A stretch of 64,000 bases of DNA from Bacillus sp. FJAT-14578 (GCF_000504165.1 NZ_AYSE01000001.1:620001-684000), one strand, 5' to 3'; shown: positions 1 through 10,656, counted from the stretch's first letter. Numbers and translations: made by a program. The notes: generated by a model from the sequence alone, not told the origin.

Positions 1-383
1 TCCGCTCCTTCAATCACTGCATTATGGCGATATTGAGGAAACGTAGGCGCAGCCATTACCGTATTCGTATCAGGAGATAGAAGGGCACGGCAAAGAACTT
101 GAATGACTTCATCCGATCCATTACCAAAAATCAATTGTTTTTCATTTACATTGAGATGTTTCGCAAGTTTTTCACGCAAGGCGGCTGCATAACCATCTGG
201 ATATAGAGCCATGTTTTCCAGCTCTGCTTCAATGGCAGCCTTCACATTCGGTGAACAGCCGTGCGGGTTCTCATTAGACGCTAACTTAATGATTTCCTGC
301 AAACCATACTCTTTTTTTACTTCTTCAATTGGCTTTCCCGGCTTGTACGGGGATAATGTTAATAATTGTTCTTTTACCTTCAA
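1..383 (-). CDS. hisC: Histidinol-phosphate aminotransferase, N-terminal part (cut by window edge)
   Basis: PLP-dependent aminotransferase of histidine synthesis, which in Bacillus also serves tyrosine and phenylalanine synthesis. About 127 residues are visible. They include the family N-terminus [14 protein letters not shown], the segment [10 protein letters not shown] that precedes the substrate pocket, and the FGNGSDEV motif. A TTG start at 383 is chosen because GAGGTG stands 8 nt upstream and the protein then begins at the usual family position; an in-frame ATG at 401 overlaps the end of trpA and is the alternative. The gene lies 5 nt after the trpA stop and so is the next gene of the trp operon, as in the B. 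subtilis supraoperon. The C-terminal part, with the catalytic lysine, is outside the window. Confidence 0.93.
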   Translation of the reverse strand, partial: MKVKEQLLTLSPYKPGKPIEEVKKEYGLQEIIKLASNENPHGCSPNVKAAIEAELENMALYPDGYAAALREKLAKHLNVNEKQLIFGNGSDEVIQVLCRALLSPDTNTVMAAPTFPQYRHNAVIEGA

Positions 384-388
384 CCTTG

Positions 389-1207
389 TCACACCTCGCA
401 TGTTATAATAGGCGAAACGATGGAAGATACATATTCTTCGAAATCTTGAAGTGCTTGCTGTCTCGTCTCCTGATTGAGAAGGGCTGTTTCTAAATCAGCA
501 ATCTTATTCACGATTGCACTCCCAATCACGATGCCGTCGCATTCACCCTTGAGCAATTCTACTTGGTCCGATGCTGAAATGCCAAATCCAACCGCTATTG
601 GAATATTGGCTGCAGATTTAACTTCTTGAAGAAAATCGGAGATTCCTTCAGGCAGCTCTGATCTCATGCCTGTCACACCTAAAGAAGAGACACAATACAA
701 AAAACCCTCTGCACTTTTCGCAATTTTGCGAATACGATCTTTAGATGTAGGAGCCACCATGGATATGTATGCAACCCCAAATTGATGAGCGAGTCGGCGG
801 ATTTCTTCACTTTCTTCATACGGCAAGTCCGGAATAAGCACTCCATCTATTTCATTCTCTTGCAGTAAAGTGAAAAAGCGTTCTAGTCCTAATTGTAACA
901 CAGGATTAAAATAGGTAAAGAGGATGACTGGAATTTGCAATCCTTTTTTTCGCATTTCGGGTACAAGCTGTATCGCCTTCTTAATTGACATCCCATTATT
1001 TAACGCTCGTTTCGATGCTTCTTGTATGACCGGTCCGTCTGCAAGAGGATCGGAATAAGGGACTCCCAACTCCAGTACCGAAGCTCCCGCTTTTTGCAAT
1101 GTAACCGCCAAGTCTATGGTAACCTCCGGATGCGGGTCGCCCGCTGTAATGAATGGAATAAATAAATTATTTTGCTGCGGTAAGCGCTTCTGAAATGTCG
1201 TTGTCAT
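389..1207 (-). CDS. trpA: Tryptophan synthase alpha chain
   Basis: Cleaves indole-3-glycerol phosphate to indole and glyceraldehyde-3-phosphate; the indole passes through the tunnel to TrpB. It has 272 residues, normal for the family. The catalytic glutamate is in [15 protein letters not shown], the catalytic aspartate is in the [11 protein letters not shown] segment, and the phosphate-binding GFGIS and DGIVIGSA segments are near the C-terminus. The ATG at 1207 is preferred over an upstream TTG because GAGGGGGAG lies 6 nt before it. The 5' end overlaps trpB by 41 nt, which suggests translational coupling. It is the last trp gene before hisC. Confidence 0.97.
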   Translation of the reverse strand: MTTTFQKRLPQQNNLFIPFITAGDPHPEVTIDLAVTLQKAGASVLELGVPYSDPLADGPVIQEASKRALNNGMSIKKAIQLVPEMRKKGLQIPVILFTYFNPVLQLGLERFFTLLQENEIDGVLIPDLPYEESEEIRRLAHQFGVAYISMVAPTSKDRIRKIAKSAEGFLYCVSSLGVTGMRSELPEGISDFLQEVKSAANIPIAVGFGISASDQVELLKGECDGIVIGSAIVNKIADLETALLNQETRQQALQDFEEYVSSIVSPIITCEV

Positions 1208-2402
1208 CTTTTTTCTCCCCCTCAAGTAATGAAATTAAGGAATGCACGTCTTTATCTCCGCGACCCGATAAGCATACTAAAATGGATTGTTCACCAGAAA
1301 GCTTCGCGGCTAATTGAAATGCCTTTGCAAGGGCATGGGCCGATTCGATTGCCGGGATAATCCCTTCTTCCCTTGTAAGCAATTGAAGTGCTTCAATCGC
1401 TTCTTCATCCGTTACACCCTCATAGCTCACGCGGCCAATACTTGATAAATACGAATGTTCAGGACCGATTCCAGGGTAGTCCAGTCCGGCAGAAATCGAA
1501 TAGGGCTCTGTAATTTGGCCATTTTCATCCTGAAGTAAATAAGTCATTGTACCGTGAATAACTCCTTTTGTTCCTTTTGCCATTGTAGCAGCGTGGAAAT
1601 TAGTTTCCAAACCTTTTCCGCTGGCTTCCACTCCAATCAGCTTCACATCTTCCTTGATAAAATCATAAAACATTCCAATAGAGTTGCTTCCACCGCCTAC
1701 ACAAGCCACAACGACGGATGGCAATGTCCCTTCGGTTTTTATAAACTGTTGTTTCGCTTCCTGACCAATCACTCTTTGGAAATCACGCACCATCTTCGGA
1801 TAAGGATGCGGACCAATCGCTGAACCAATTAAGTAGAAATGATCTTCGCAATGCTGGACCCAGTAACGAATCGCTTCGTTCGTTGCATCCTTGAGGGTCT
1901 TAGTTCCCGAATATACCGGAATGACCTCGGCCCCTAACAGCTTCATTCGAAATACGTTCAATGCCTGGCGTTCAATATCTTCCGCTCCCATGAACACCTT
2001 GCATTCCATCCCGAATTTAGCTGCTACTGTAGCGGTTGCGACGCCATGCTGTCCTGCTCCTGTCTCTGCAATCAACTTCGTCTTGCCCATCCGTTTAGCC
2101 AGAAGCGCCTGCCCGATTGCATTATTAATTTTATGGGCCCCAGTATGATTCAAATCTTCCCGCTTCAAATAAATTTTCGCCCCACCCAACTTTTTGGACA
2201 TATTTTCTGCATATGTTAATGCAGTTGGACGACCCGAATACTCTTTTAAGACGTGCATGTATTCGTTCAAAAACTCCGGATCAGCCATTGCTTGATCCAA
2301 CGCCTTTTCTACTTCTTCTAACGGGTACATGAGCGTCTCCGGTACGTATTTCCCTCCAAACTCTCCGAATCTCCCAAATTCATCTGGAACTTGATATGTC
2401 AT
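1167..2402 (-). CDS. trpB: Tryptophan synthase beta chain
   Basis: PLP enzyme that condenses indole with L-serine to give tryptophan, in an alpha2-beta2 complex with TrpA. It has 411 residues, slightly longer than the usual 400 because of a charged tail ([17 protein letters not shown]) that is encoded where trpB overlaps trpA. The PLP lysine is K91 in HTGAHKINN. The AETGAGQHG loop carries the catalytic glutamate, GGGSNSIG binds the cofactor phosphate, and the [13 protein letters not shown]-domain segment and SGRGDKD are present. The start ATG lies inside the last codons of trpF (23-nt overlap) behind AAGGGAG. Confidence 0.98.
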   Translation of the reverse strand: MTYQVPDEFGRFGEFGGKYVPETLMYPLEEVEKALDQAMADPEFLNEYMHVLKEYSGRPTALTYAENMSKKLGGAKIYLKREDLNHTGAHKINNAIGQALLAKRMGKTKLIAETGAGQHGVATATVAAKFGMECKVFMGAEDIERQALNVFRMKLLGAEVIPVYSGTKTLKDATNEAIRYWVQHCEDHFYLIGSAIGPHPYPKMVRDFQRVIGQEAKQQFIKTEGTLPSVVVACVGGGSNSIGMFYDFIKEDVKLIGVEASGKGLETNFHAATMAKGTKGVIHGTMTYLLQDENGQITEPYSISAGLDYPGIGPEHSYLSSIGRVSYEGVTDEEAIEALQLLTREEGIIPAIESAHALAKAFQLAAKLSGEQSILVCLSGRGDKDVHSLISLLEGEKKDDNDISEALTAAK

Positions 2403-3033
2403 GAGATATCTCCCTTTCTAACTCTTGTATTTTTTCACTGTCTTTCCGTCCCTTTGTTTCAATTCCGCTCGATACATCGATTCCATCTATTTTGTAAGAC
2501 GATAGTTTCGCTGCATTTTCAGAATCGATGCCGCCCGCTATGATGCAAGGGATACCCGCTTCCCGAGCAAATTTTTGATAGACCGGGACAAATCCCCAAT
2601 CGAATGTATGTCCCGTTCCCCCGAACTGCCCCTTTACCTTGCTGTCAATTAAAAATGCATGGACGATAGAAGCGTACTCCTTCATTTGCTCAATCGCTTC
2701 ATTGCCATGGGGAATGGCCTTCCATATTTCAGTTGAACCACCTGTTTTTAATTCTCTAATATCTTCAACCTTTTCTTCCCCGTGAAGCTGAATGACATCA
2801 AGCGGCACCTGCAAGGCGGCTTTCCGTACTTCCCTCATCGCTTCGTTAACAAATATTCCAACAAGCTTTTTGCCGCCCTTGCCAAATTGGGATACCCATT
2901 GGCTCACTTTATCGGCTTCCACATACCGCTTGCTTCCTTTTGCAAAAATGAAACCAATATGAGTGGCTTTGCTGCCTAATGCGAGCCTGTAGTCTTCTTC
3001 ACACGTCATACCGCAATATTTAAGGATTTGCAT
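2380..3033 (-). CDS. trpF: Phosphoribosylanthranilate isomerase
   Basis: Amadori isomerase that converts phosphoribosylanthranilate to CdRP, the third step of the tryptophan branch. It is a single TIM-barrel domain of 217 residues. The catalytic cysteine lies in the N-terminal LKYCGMT motif. The catalytic aspartate is in [15 protein letters not shown], followed by the phosphate-binding IIAGGID and GIDVSSGIE segments. The ATG at 3033 is chosen because it gives the standard start MQILKYCG; an upstream TTG would add five residues. The gene overlaps trpC by 14 nt and trpB by 23 nt, so the operon is tightly packed. The C-terminal SSSR is unremarkable. Confidence 0.96.
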   Translation of the reverse strand: MQILKYCGMTCEEDYRLALGSKATHIGFIFAKGSKRYVEADKVSQWVSQFGKGGKKLVGIFVNEAMREVRKAALQVPLDVIQLHGEEKVEDIRELKTGGSTEIWKAIPHGNEAIEQMKEYASIVHAFLIDSKVKGQFGGTGHTFDWGFVPVYQKFAREAGIPCIIAGGIDSENAAKLSSYKIDGIDVSSGIETKGRKDSEKIQELEREISHDISSSR

Positions 3034-3790
3034 GTGTACGTTCCCCAAACAACTCGATGACAGCTTCCGTTTGATTTTCTTTTCTCATTAACGATTCGCC
3101 GACAAGGATGGCTGCGGCTCCCGCTTCTTTCACTCTGACAATATCTCTATAATGATTAATTCCACTTTCACTAACGAGCAGACTTCCTTTTGGAATAAGG
3201 GAAGAAATGTCAACCGTTTGTTGTATGGTTGTATGGAATGTACGCAAATCACGATTATTTACTCCAATGATGTTTGGCTGGAATAAGCGTAAAATTCCTT
3301 CCAGCGTTTCAGCACTGTGAACTTCCACTAAACAATCCATCCCTTTCTGTTGCGCCTCTTCGTAAAATTCCTGCAGCTGAGCGGGCTCTAACACTTCTCC
3401 AATTAATAGAATGGCGTCCGCTCCCATTCTCGCGCTTTCTTCTATTTGAAGTGAATCGATAATAAAATCTTTACGCAATACGGGACGTCTGATATTTCTT
3501 TTAATCAAAGTCAAATAATCCGAACTCCCCTGAAAATACTGTTGATCCGTTAAAACGGAAATAGCATCGGCCCCTGCCTGGTCATATTGGAGTGCAATTT
3601 CAAGCGGGTCAAAGTTTGGCTGAATAATGCCTTTTGACGGAGATGCCTTTTTCACTTCCGCAATGAGTGCGACAGCACGCTTAGAAGCGGCAAGCGCTTC
3701 ATAAAAGGAGTGTTTCGGGACATCCTGCACCTCCGGAAGGATTAAATGTTTCACTTCTTCTTTTTTCGTCTCAATAATTTGATTAAGCAT
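3020..3790 (-). CDS. trpC: Indole-3-glycerol phosphate synthase
   Basis: Closes the indole ring by decarboxylative cyclisation of CdRP. It is a TIM barrel of 256 residues. It shows the [12 protein letters not shown] substrate lysine/serine motif, the [10 protein letters not shown] catalytic lysine segment, [22 protein letters not shown], and the C-terminal LLVSESGI and AILVGESLM phosphate site. The ATG at 3790 is used. The trpD stop lies within the first codons of trpC, an 8-nt overlap of the ATGCTTAA type. There is no sign of fusion to trpF, unlike in enteric bacteria. Confidence 0.97.
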   Translation of the reverse strand: MLNQIIETKKEEVKHLILPEVQDVPKHSFYEALAASKRAVALIAEVKKASPSKGIIQPNFDPLEIALQYDQAGADAISVLTDQQYFQGSSDYLTLIKRNIRRPVLRKDFIIDSLQIEESARMGADAILLIGEVLEPAQLQEFYEEAQQKGMDCLVEVHSAETLEGILRLFQPNIIGVNNRDLRTFHTTIQQTVDISSLIPKGSLLVSESGINHYRDIVRVKEAGAAAILVGESLMRKENQTEAVIELFGERTHANP

Positions 3791-4805
3791 GTTGAACCAC
3801 CTCATCATTTCGTAAAGCTAATAGCTGGCGATACGCCGTTCCGCTGTCGAGTGCATATCTGGCTAATTGAACTCCTTGCTGTAAAGAGTCCGCTTTTCCC
3901 GCTACATAAAGGGCTGCTGCCGCATTTAGCAGCACTGCATTCGTCGCGCTCTTATTTCCTTTATTTTGAAGTACTTGCAAAATCATCTCTGCACTTTCTT
4001 CGGCATTTTGGACAACCATATGTGCTATGTCGCCTCTTTTTAATTCAAAGTCGTCTGGCTCAATAACGTATTGAGCAATTTTTCCGTTCTTTACTTCTAC
4101 CACATCTGTCTCAGCTGCGGCACTTATTTCATCCAGCCCGTCTCTTCCTGCTACGAGCATAACATGTTCAGCATCCAGTTTAACCAGCGTTTGCGCCAGC
4201 TTCTCTGCCAAAGCCAACGAGTATACACCGATGACCTGCCTCTTGCATCGTGCCGGATTGGCAAGTGGGCCAAGTGCGTTGAATACAGTACGGAAACCGA
4301 GTTCTTTACGGGGCTGTGCCGCGTATTTCATTGCCGGGTGGTACATCGGAGCAAACAGGAACGTCATGCCTGTTTCGTGAAGAGAACGAACCGCTTGCTC
4401 ATTTGTCGCTTGAATGGGGATGCCAAGACGCTCTAAGACATCTGCGCTCCCACTTTTCGATGAAACGGCCCGATTGCCGTGCTTTGTGATTTTCACTCCA
4501 AGAGACGAGGCGACAATCGCACTGGCCGTTGAAATATTAAAAGTTGAAGCTCCGTCCCCACCTGTTCCGCATGTATCAACGACATTCTCTATATCAACGT
4601 TAATCGGCACCATTTTCTTTCGCATTCCGCGAACAAAGCCTGTAATTTCTTCGACCGTTTCACCTCTGTATGTCAACAGCGTAAGCAAGCTGGCAATTTG
4701 TGCCGGCGTCGTTTTCCCTTCCATGATTCCATCCATAAGCTGTTCTGCTTCAGAAACAGTTAACGTTTCACCTTTCATACACTTTTTAAGCAAATGTTGA
4801 AACAT
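3783..4805 (-). CDS. trpD: Anthranilate phosphoribosyltransferase
   Basis: Transfers the phosphoribosyl group of PRPP to anthranilate. It has 340 residues, the family norm. It shows the glycine-rich PRPP loop [18 protein letters not shown], the [18 protein letters not shown] segment, the [19 protein letters not shown] motif and the metal-binding GLDEIS near the middle. An N-terminal helical domain ([12 protein letters not shown]) precedes the PRPP domain. It overlaps trpE by 20 nt and trpC by 8 nt. It is a standalone enzyme without a glutamine amidotransferase domain. The amidotransferase partner of TrpE must therefore be encoded elsewhere, as with pabA/trpG in B. subtilis. Confidence 0.97.
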   Translation of the reverse strand: MFQHLLKKCMKGETLTVSEAEQLMDGIMEGKTTPAQIASLLTLLTYRGETVEEITGFVRGMRKKMVPINVDIENVVDTCGTGGDGASTFNISTASAIVASSLGVKITKHGNRAVSSKSGSADVLERLGIPIQATNEQAVRSLHETGMTFLFAPMYHPAMKYAAQPRKELGFRTVFNALGPLANPARCKRQVIGVYSLALAEKLAQTLVKLDAEHVMLVAGRDGLDEISAAAETDVVEVKNGKIAQYVIEPDDFELKRGDIAHMVVQNAEESAEMILQVLQNKGNKSATNAVLLNAAAALYVAGKADSLQQGVQLARYALDSGTAYRQLLALRNDEVVQHA

Positions 4806-6321
4806 AAAGATCCCCCTTCTCTTCGTACAATTGATTAGCTAATTGAATGGTACGGATTAAAGCACTCGCTTTGTTTCGCGTTTCTTTCCATTCAAGCTCA
4901 GGGACTGAATCAGCGACAATACCGGCTCCCGCCTGAACATAAGCGCACTCATCCTTTAACAAAATGGTACGGATGGCAATACAAGAATCAATGTTTCCAT
5001 CAAAGTCCAAATACGCAACCGTTCCTGCATACACATTCCTTACTGTTGGCTCCAGTTCACTTAAAATTTGCATCGCTCTTATTTTCGGAGCACCCGAAAC
5101 GGTACCTGCAGGGAAAGAAGAAAACAGGGCATCGATTGGATGAACATTTTCCCCTAAACGTCCTGTCACCTTGGAAATAAGATGCATAACATGAGAGAAG
5201 GTGACGAGTTCCATCAACACAGGCGTCTTTACCGACCCATATTGAGCGACTCTTCCAATGTCGTTTCTTGCTAAGTCGACGAGCATATAGTGTTCTGCCT
5301 GCTCTTTTTCATCATGCAGTAAATCTTGCTGGAGCTTCTCTTCTTCTTCTTTTGTTCTCCCTCTTCGTCTCGTACCGGCAATCGGATGAATTTCAAGGTG
5401 GCCGTTTTCAATTTGAATGAGCCTTTCTGGAGAACTCCCGATCAATTCTGCTTCATCCACTTTAATATAAAATAAATATGGTGAGGGATTGACGAGACGC
5501 AATACACGGTAAATTTCAAAGCCGGATGCATTGACAGGCAGCTCGAATCGCTGGGATAACACGGCTTGGAAAATGTCTCCGCTTCGAATATAATCTTTGA
5601 TTGTATCGACATCCTGTAAAAACTTTTCTTTTTCATATGTAGATTTAACAGCTGTAAAATCTACTTCTCCTTGTTTTGATTCAAACATAAGCGGAGCGGC
5701 TTTCGCTATTGAATCACTCAACCTTTTGACATAGCCATTCATTTTTTTTACGGCTTGTTCATAAACGGCTCTCTTTTCCTGTTCTGTTTCTTGTCCGGTT
5801 AACCGTACATAATGGATCATCGTCAACTCTTTCTGTTGATGGTGATACGCAACAATGGTCTCGCAATAAACAAAATAAAAGCGTTTCATGGAAAGGTCAT
5901 TCTTCGATGGAAGGGGAATGTTTTCCATCATGGATACCGCATCATACCCCATATAACCGACTGCCCCGCCTTTAAACGGCAAAGGAACATCTACTTGTTT
6001 CAACTTTAAGAGTTTTAAAGATTCATCAAAGATTTCTTTAAAACTGTCTTTTTCACAAACAGGCTGCTGATCGGCATCGCTTAATCGGAACTTCCCTTGT
6101 TTTTCATCAAGATATAGAAAAGGATTTAATCCAATAAAAGAGTAATTGGCCCATGGAGATGCCGCATCATTACTTTCAAGCAAATACACAGCTTCTTCCT
6201 TCAACCGCTCAAACATCTCAACCGGCGTGACGGCATCGACATACATTTTTTTTGTAATGGGAATCGTTAAAAATTGAAAAGAATCTTCTAAAAACGAGGA
6301 AACATTTTGTACATGGTTCAT
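4786..6321 (-). CDS. trpE: Anthranilate synthase component I
   Basis: Converts chorismate to anthranilate with ammonia supplied by a separate glutamine amidotransferase; it is the first committed and feedback-controlled step. It has 511 residues. The N-terminal domain contains the LLES tryptophan-binding motif, followed by GGAVGYMGYDA. The catalytic domain shows DIFQAVLSQRFE, SSPERLI, PIAGTRRRG, DLARNDIGRV, FPAGTVSGAPK and QAGAGIVADS. The ATG at 6321 has GGAGG 10 nt upstream. The in-frame GTG at 6330 directly abuts the Shine-Dalgarno and is rejected. It is the first gene behind the TRAP-controlled leader. Confidence 0.97.
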   Translation of the reverse strand: MNHVQNVSSFLEDSFQFLTIPITKKMYVDAVTPVEMFERLKEEAVYLLESNDAASPWANYSFIGLNPFLYLDEKQGKFRLSDADQQPVCEKDSFKEIFDESLKLLKLKQVDVPLPFKGGAVGYMGYDAVSMMENIPLPSKNDLSMKRFYFVYCETIVAYHHQQKELTMIHYVRLTGQETEQEKRAVYEQAVKKMNGYVKRLSDSIAKAAPLMFESKQGEVDFTAVKSTYEKEKFLQDVDTIKDYIRSGDIFQAVLSQRFELPVNASGFEIYRVLRLVNPSPYLFYIKVDEAELIGSSPERLIQIENGHLEIHPIAGTRRRGRTKEEEEKLQQDLLHDEKEQAEHYMLVDLARNDIGRVAQYGSVKTPVLMELVTFSHVMHLISKVTGRLGENVHPIDALFSSFPAGTVSGAPKIRAMQILSELEPTVRNVYAGTVAYLDFDGNIDSCIAIRTILLKDECAYVQAGAGIVADSVPELEWKETRNKASALIRTIQLANQLYEEKGDLYVSTFA

Positions 6322-6426
6322 TTTACTCACTCCTCCATATCCCTTAAGGATGGAGAACGAGAAAAGAATGAGGTTTTAGGTGTGAAACATCTTTATCCAT
6401 GAGGGTATAAATAGAGATAAAGACAT

Positions 6427-6458
6427 AAAAACCCAAAGGCAATATCGTACCTTTGGGT
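6427..6458 (-). terminator. trp leader intrinsic terminator (attenuator)
   Basis: On the minus strand, ACCCAAAGG and CCTTTGGGT form a 9-bp stem at 6431-6458, followed by a run of T. It lies between the TRAP-binding triplets and trpE, exactly where the B. subtilis trp attenuator lies. TRAP bound with tryptophan is expected to keep the upstream antiterminator from forming and so allow this hairpin. Confidence 0.9.
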
Positions 6459-6475
6459 AAATGGACAAATTAAAT

Positions 6476-6533
6476 CTAAACTCAACTAACCTCTTCTCAG
6501 CTCTCTCATTCTCATCTACCCTAAACTCAACTA
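6476..6533 (-). promoter_or_regulatory. TRAP-binding site in the trp leader
   Basis: On the minus strand, GAG or TAG triplets start every 5 nt: they sit at 6476, 6481, 6486, 6491, 6496, 6501, 6511, 6516, 6521, 6526 and 6531, with a twelfth one base out of register at 6505. This is the two-base-spacer pattern that wraps around the TRAP 11-mer. Further triplets at 6546, 6561, 6566 and 6571 are out of the main register. The TRAP gene itself (mtrB) is in this window at 13820-14050. Confidence 0.93.
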
Positions 6534-6578
6534 TAAATTATTCAGCTATAAATTATTCAACTATTCTCAACTATTTTC

Positions 6579-6608
6579 ATTTTATTATGAATTTTCATTA
6601 TCTGTCAA
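6579..6608 (-). promoter_or_regulatory. Sigma-A promoter of the trp operon
   Basis: On the minus strand, a -35 TTGACA (6603-6608) is followed after 18 bp by TAAAAT (6579-6584). Transcription would start near 6572, just before the TRAP triplets. The promoter lies about 60 bp after aroB, so the trp genes can be transcribed separately from aroB-aroC. Confidence 0.75.
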
Positions 6609-6629
6609 GGATAAAGTCAACGAGGACCT

Positions 6630-6676
6630 TTTTTCCGGCATTAACACAATCCCCGCTGATGAAGGTTTCACTTTAT
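6630..6676 (-). repeat. Degenerate copy of the 53-bp hairpin repeat at the aroB 3' end
   Basis: The minus-strand order ATAAAGTGAAACC, TTCATCAGCGGGG, GTTAATGCCGG matches the short repeat described at 9991-10043 with several changes. The aroB stop codon TGA lies inside its first bases. Confidence 0.6.
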
Positions 6677-7747
6677 CTCAGCTTCCAATAAAGTGGTCAA
6701 GAGCCCCTCTTCCACTGCAGTGACAGTCGGCTCTCCCACTTCTTTCAACAATACCATTTGGATGCTGTTAGCCTTATTTTTCTTATCTTTTTTCATCTTT
6801 TGCAGCAATTCATCCGCTGTTAAAGATGCTGGAATCGACGTTTCATACCCCAACTGCTCCAGCCAGCCGCAAAAACGCGCCAGGTCAAAATCAAGCTGAT
6901 GAACGTCTCGGCTCAGCTTCAGAGCGAATACCATACCAATGACTACCGCTTCGCCATGCGTCATTTTACCGTATCCCATTGCCGCTTCAATAGCATGTCC
7001 AAGCGTATGGCCGAAATTTAAAAAAGCGCGTACTCCCTTTTCCGTTTCGTCTTCAGCTACAATTCCGGCCTTGACTAAAATTCCTTTTTCAATGGCATGA
7101 GCCAGCTTATCCTCTTTCAAGTCATCCATGGAATATATATGCTCCATCAGCCACTCATAGAAATCCTGTTCACTAATTAATGCGTGTTTAATGACCTCGG
7201 CAAAGCCAGACAGCCACTCTTTTTGCTGAAGAGACTGCAAAAGGCCAATATCATAAAATACCGCCTCCGGTTGATAGAAAGCCCCAATCATGTTTTTTCC
7301 AAGTTCATGATTGATGGCGACCTTCCCGCCTACAGCACTGTCGTGTGCCAATAATGTCGTCGGAACTTGAATAAATGGAATTCCCCTCATATATGTTGAT
7401 GCAACAAAGCCCGCCAAATCACCGACTACTCCTCCTCCGAAAGCAATGATCAAGGAATGCCGATCAAGCTGCTGTTCCAAGGCATATGTATGGCACTGAT
7501 AAAATTGATCAAACGACTTGGCCTTCTCACCGCTTGGAACAACAAAAAGGCACAGCGGGAATGCTTCAGCTAAAGTATCGACCATCTTCTTTCCATGAAG
7601 GCGATTCACCTCTTCATCGGTGATGATCATGATTTTTGTCACATTCGGATGAATGTCTGATATAACACGAGGCAGCTGATTCATCATATGTGATCCAAGA
7701 AATAAGGGATATGTTTTAGAAGATGTATGAATGTCAATTGTTCTCAT
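6668..7747 (-). CDS. aroB: 3-dehydroquinate synthase
   Basis: NAD- and zinc-dependent cyclase of the shikimate pathway; it converts DAHP to 3-dehydroquinate. It has 359 residues, the normal length. It shows the PSGEKAKS nucleotide contact, AFGGGVVGDLAGFVAST, the PTTLLAHDSAVGGKVAINH substrate segment, GFAEVIKHALI with the metal-site glutamate, and FLNFGHTLGHAIE plus HGEAVVIGM with the zinc histidines. The start codon overlaps the aroC stop by one base (TAATG), so the two genes are coupled. In B. subtilis aroH follows; here the trp promoter follows directly. Confidence 0.97.
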   Translation of the reverse strand: MRTIDIHTSSKTYPLFLGSHMMNQLPRVISDIHPNVTKIMIITDEEVNRLHGKKMVDTLAEAFPLCLFVVPSGEKAKSFDQFYQCHTYALEQQLDRHSLIIAFGGGVVGDLAGFVASTYMRGIPFIQVPTTLLAHDSAVGGKVAINHELGKNMIGAFYQPEAVFYDIGLLQSLQQKEWLSGFAEVIKHALISEQDFYEWLMEHIYSMDDLKEDKLAHAIEKGILVKAGIVAEDETEKGVRAFLNFGHTLGHAIEAAMGYGKMTHGEAVVIGMVFALKLSRDVHQLDFDLARFCGWLEQLGYETSIPASLTADELLQKMKKDKKNKANSIQMVLLKEVGEPTVTAVEEGLLTTLLEAEIK

Positions 7748-8919
7748 TAAAACTCCCTCGCATACGAACGCATCTTTTCCACATTATCCGCAATCAAATC
7801 CATGCGATCTTGTCCAAACTGTTCAACAATTGCATTGGCGATTTCCCATGCTACTACCGCTTCTGCTACCACGCTTGCAGCTGGAACTGCACAACTATCT
7901 GATCGTTCAATGCTCGCTTCAAACTCTTCTTTCGTTTCAATATCCACGCTCTTTAATGGTTTGTAAAGAGTAGGAATCGGCTTCATCACACCACGGACGA
8001 CAATTGGCATCCCATTGCTCATTCCGCCTTCAAGGCCGCCCAAGTTATTCGTTTTTCTTGTATATCCTTCTTGTTCATTCCATAAAATTTCATCATGCAC
8101 TTGACTGCCTGGAAGTCTGGCGGCTTCAAAACCTATTCCAAACTCGACTCCCTTGAACGCATTAATACTCATAACAGCAGCAGCAATTTTTGCATCCAGC
8201 TTGCGATCATACTGCACATAACTGCCCACTCCAACCGGCATGCCTTCCACAATGACTTCTACGACTCCTCCGATTGAATCTCCGTTTTTCTTCGCGTCAT
8301 CAATGGCTTGCATCATTTTTGGTTCAGCTTCTTTATCGAAGCATCTGACAGGTGATTCTTCCGTAACCGTTTCTAATTCCTGCAGTGATTTATATGCTGG
8401 GTTAGCGGATTGAATTCCTCCGATTTCCAAAACGTGCCCTACTACTTTAATTCCAAGTTGTTGCAGCAATTTTTTCGCTACGGCTCCAGCGGCTACCCTG
8501 ACCGTCGTTTCACGTGCTGAAGAACGTTCCAATACATTTCGCATATCACGATGGCCATATTTGATGGCCCCGTTTAAATCTGCATGTCCCGGTCTTGGAC
8601 GGGAAATCTTACGCTTTACTTCTTCCAGTTCATCATCTGCGATGGGCTCACTTCCCATGATTTTCGTCCAATGCTTCCAATCATTGTTTTCCACGACAAG
8701 AGTAATCGGAGAACCGAGCGTATAACCGTGGCGTACACCGCTTAAAATTTCCACCGTATCTTTTTCGATTTGCATCCGTCTTCCTCGTCCATGCCCTTTT
8801 TGCCTTCTTGCCAGTTCTGTATTAATATCTTCCGCTACTAGAGACAAGCCTGCAGGAATTCCTTCCAAAATCGTCGTTAGTTGGGGGCCATGTGATTCCC
8901 CTGCTGTTAAGTATCTCAT
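7747..8919 (-). CDS. aroC: Chorismate synthase
   Basis: Last common step of aromatic synthesis (EPSP to chorismate), requiring reduced FMN; called aroF in B. subtilis. It has 390 residues. It shows the three family signatures: [14 protein letters not shown] at the start, the [11 protein letters not shown] region with the [10 protein letters not shown] loop, and [34 protein letters not shown] and [10 protein letters not shown] follow, and the C-terminal [16 protein letters not shown] is present. GGAGG lies 7 nt before the ATG. It starts the aroC-aroB unit; a palindrome and a possible extended -10 lie upstream (8992-9028). Confidence 0.97.
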   Translation of the reverse strand: MRYLTAGESHGPQLTTILEGIPAGLSLVAEDINTELARRQKGHGRGRRMQIEKDTVEILSGVRHGYTLGSPITLVVENNDWKHWTKIMGSEPIADDELEEVKRKISRPRPGHADLNGAIKYGHRDMRNVLERSSARETTVRVAAGAVAKKLLQQLGIKVVGHVLEIGGIQSANPAYKSLQELETVTEESPVRCFDKEAEPKMMQAIDDAKKNGDSIGGVVEVIVEGMPVGVGSYVQYDRKLDAKIAAAVMSINAFKGVEFGIGFEAARLPGSQVHDEILWNEQEGYTRKTNNLGGLEGGMSNGMPIVVRGVMKPIPTLYKPLKSVDIETKEEFEASIERSDSCAVPAASVVAEAVVAWEIANAIVEQFGQDRMDLIADNVEKMRSYAREF

Positions 8920-8991
8920 TCGTTATCCTCCATTCAGTCCACACTCGTTTAAATCAGAATGTTTTTACTTTTATGTATGAATATAGCACAC

Positions 8992-9028
8992 TTTTTTTGT
9001 CTGTGGTACCGTACCACAGACAAAAAAA
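8992..9028. repeat. Perfect 18-bp inverted repeat upstream of aroC
   Basis: Seven T, GTCTGTGGTAC, one C, GTACCACAGAC, seven A. The arms are perfectly complementary with a one-base centre. In both directions the 3' side is A-rich, so this is not an intrinsic terminator for either strand. It lies just upstream of a minus-strand TGCTATATT that resembles an extended -10 for aroC, so a protein-binding operator or an RNA 5' hairpin are both possible. Confidence 0.7.
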
Positions 9029-9127
9029 CAAAAAGATGACTTTATATGAATTCAATTTATTATTTCAACATCGGTCAACGCTTTTTATCATATCCATGTC
9101 TCTCTGCCTTTACAGCTGCTTATGCGT

Positions 9128-9170
9128 AAATAGGGGGAGATGGATAAAAACATCCATCTCCCCCTATTTA
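9128..9170 (-). terminator. Hairpin after cheR
   Basis: Inverted repeat of TAAATAGGGGGAGATGG and its complement, about 19 bp, with a 5-9 nt loop, starting 7 nt after the cheR stop. The U-tract is weak, but the position and stem strength fit termination of cheR. Confidence 0.65.
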
Positions 9171-9176
9171 CGCGGA

Positions 9177-10043
<867 letters not shown>

Positions 10044-10170
10044 TAATATATCGCCGGAATTTCTTAAATGTTTATAGAGAAAGATTTAGAAAATTCCACA
10101 TGGCCAAAGAACGGCCATATCAAATTTTTTAGACCTGTTGGGGCAGATTCAAGCTGTCTGGACCCCGATT

Positions 10171-10211
10171 AAAAAAAATCTGTCCCGTTTAAATACGGGA
10201 CAGATTTTTTT
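10171..10211 (-). terminator. Terminator of ndk
   Basis: TCTGTCCCGT and ACGGGACAGA form a 10-bp stem (10179-10204) flanked by A-tract and T-tract on both sides. The stem begins a few bases after the ndk stop codon. It would also work on the other strand. Confidence 0.9.
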
Positions 10212-10656
10212 AATAAATCCAGTTATTGATTAACTTTTCGTAGCTGATAAGTTCTTCTTCTTTAAAGAAAAGACCGATTTCACGTGCTGCACTTTCTGGT
10301 GCATCTGAACCGTGAATGATGTTCTTATCAAGCGTTAAGCCATAGTCTCCACGAATTGTACCTGGCAATGCTTCTTTCGGATGCGTTTTACCCATCATTT
10401 GACGAGCTGTTGCAATGACATTTTCCCCTTGCCATACCATTGCGAATACAGGACCTGATGTAATGAAGCTAACAAGATCGCCGAAAAATGGCTTTTCTTT
10501 ATGCTCACCATAGTGCTGCTCTGCTAACTCTGGTGTAATTTGCATTAACTTCGCTCCAACTAATTGAAAGCCCTTTCTTTCAAATCGGGAAACAATTTCC
10601 CCGACAACGTTGCGTTGAACCCCATCTGGTTTGACCATAAGAAACGTTCTTTCCAT
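10210..10656 (-). CDS. ndk: Nucleoside diphosphate kinase
   Basis: Transfers gamma phosphate between nucleoside triphosphates and diphosphates via a phosphohistidine. It has 148 residues. It shows the N-terminal [14 protein letters not shown] motif with the ATP-contact lysine, [14 protein letters not shown], and the active-site histidine in [16 protein letters not shown]. The ATG at 10656 gives the conserved start and has GGTGGAG 7 nt upstream; the longer in-frame reading has no family support. It lies after hepT, the same place as in B. subtilis. Confidence 0.97.
   Translation of the reverse strand: MERTFLMVKPDGVQRNVVGEIVSRFERKGFQLVGAKLMQITPELAEQHYGEHKEKPFFGDLVSFITSGPVFAMVWQGENVIATARQMMGKTHPKEALPGTIRGDYGLTLDKNIIHGSDAPESAAREIGLFFKEEELISYEKLINNWIY

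Noticed and set aside
1554..1823. Plus-strand open frames opposite trpB, trpD, der, resB and other genes
   Set aside because: They lie antisense to well-supported genes, lack ribosome sites and show no family resemblance; they are frame shadows.
4071..4436. Small cysteine-rich protein on the plus strand
   Set aside because: It lies entirely antisense to trpD and has no ribosome site; its cysteines are a by-product of the opposite frame.
8992..9028. Palindrome before aroC as a terminator
   Set aside because: The side following the stem is A-rich on both strands, so no U-tract would be made.
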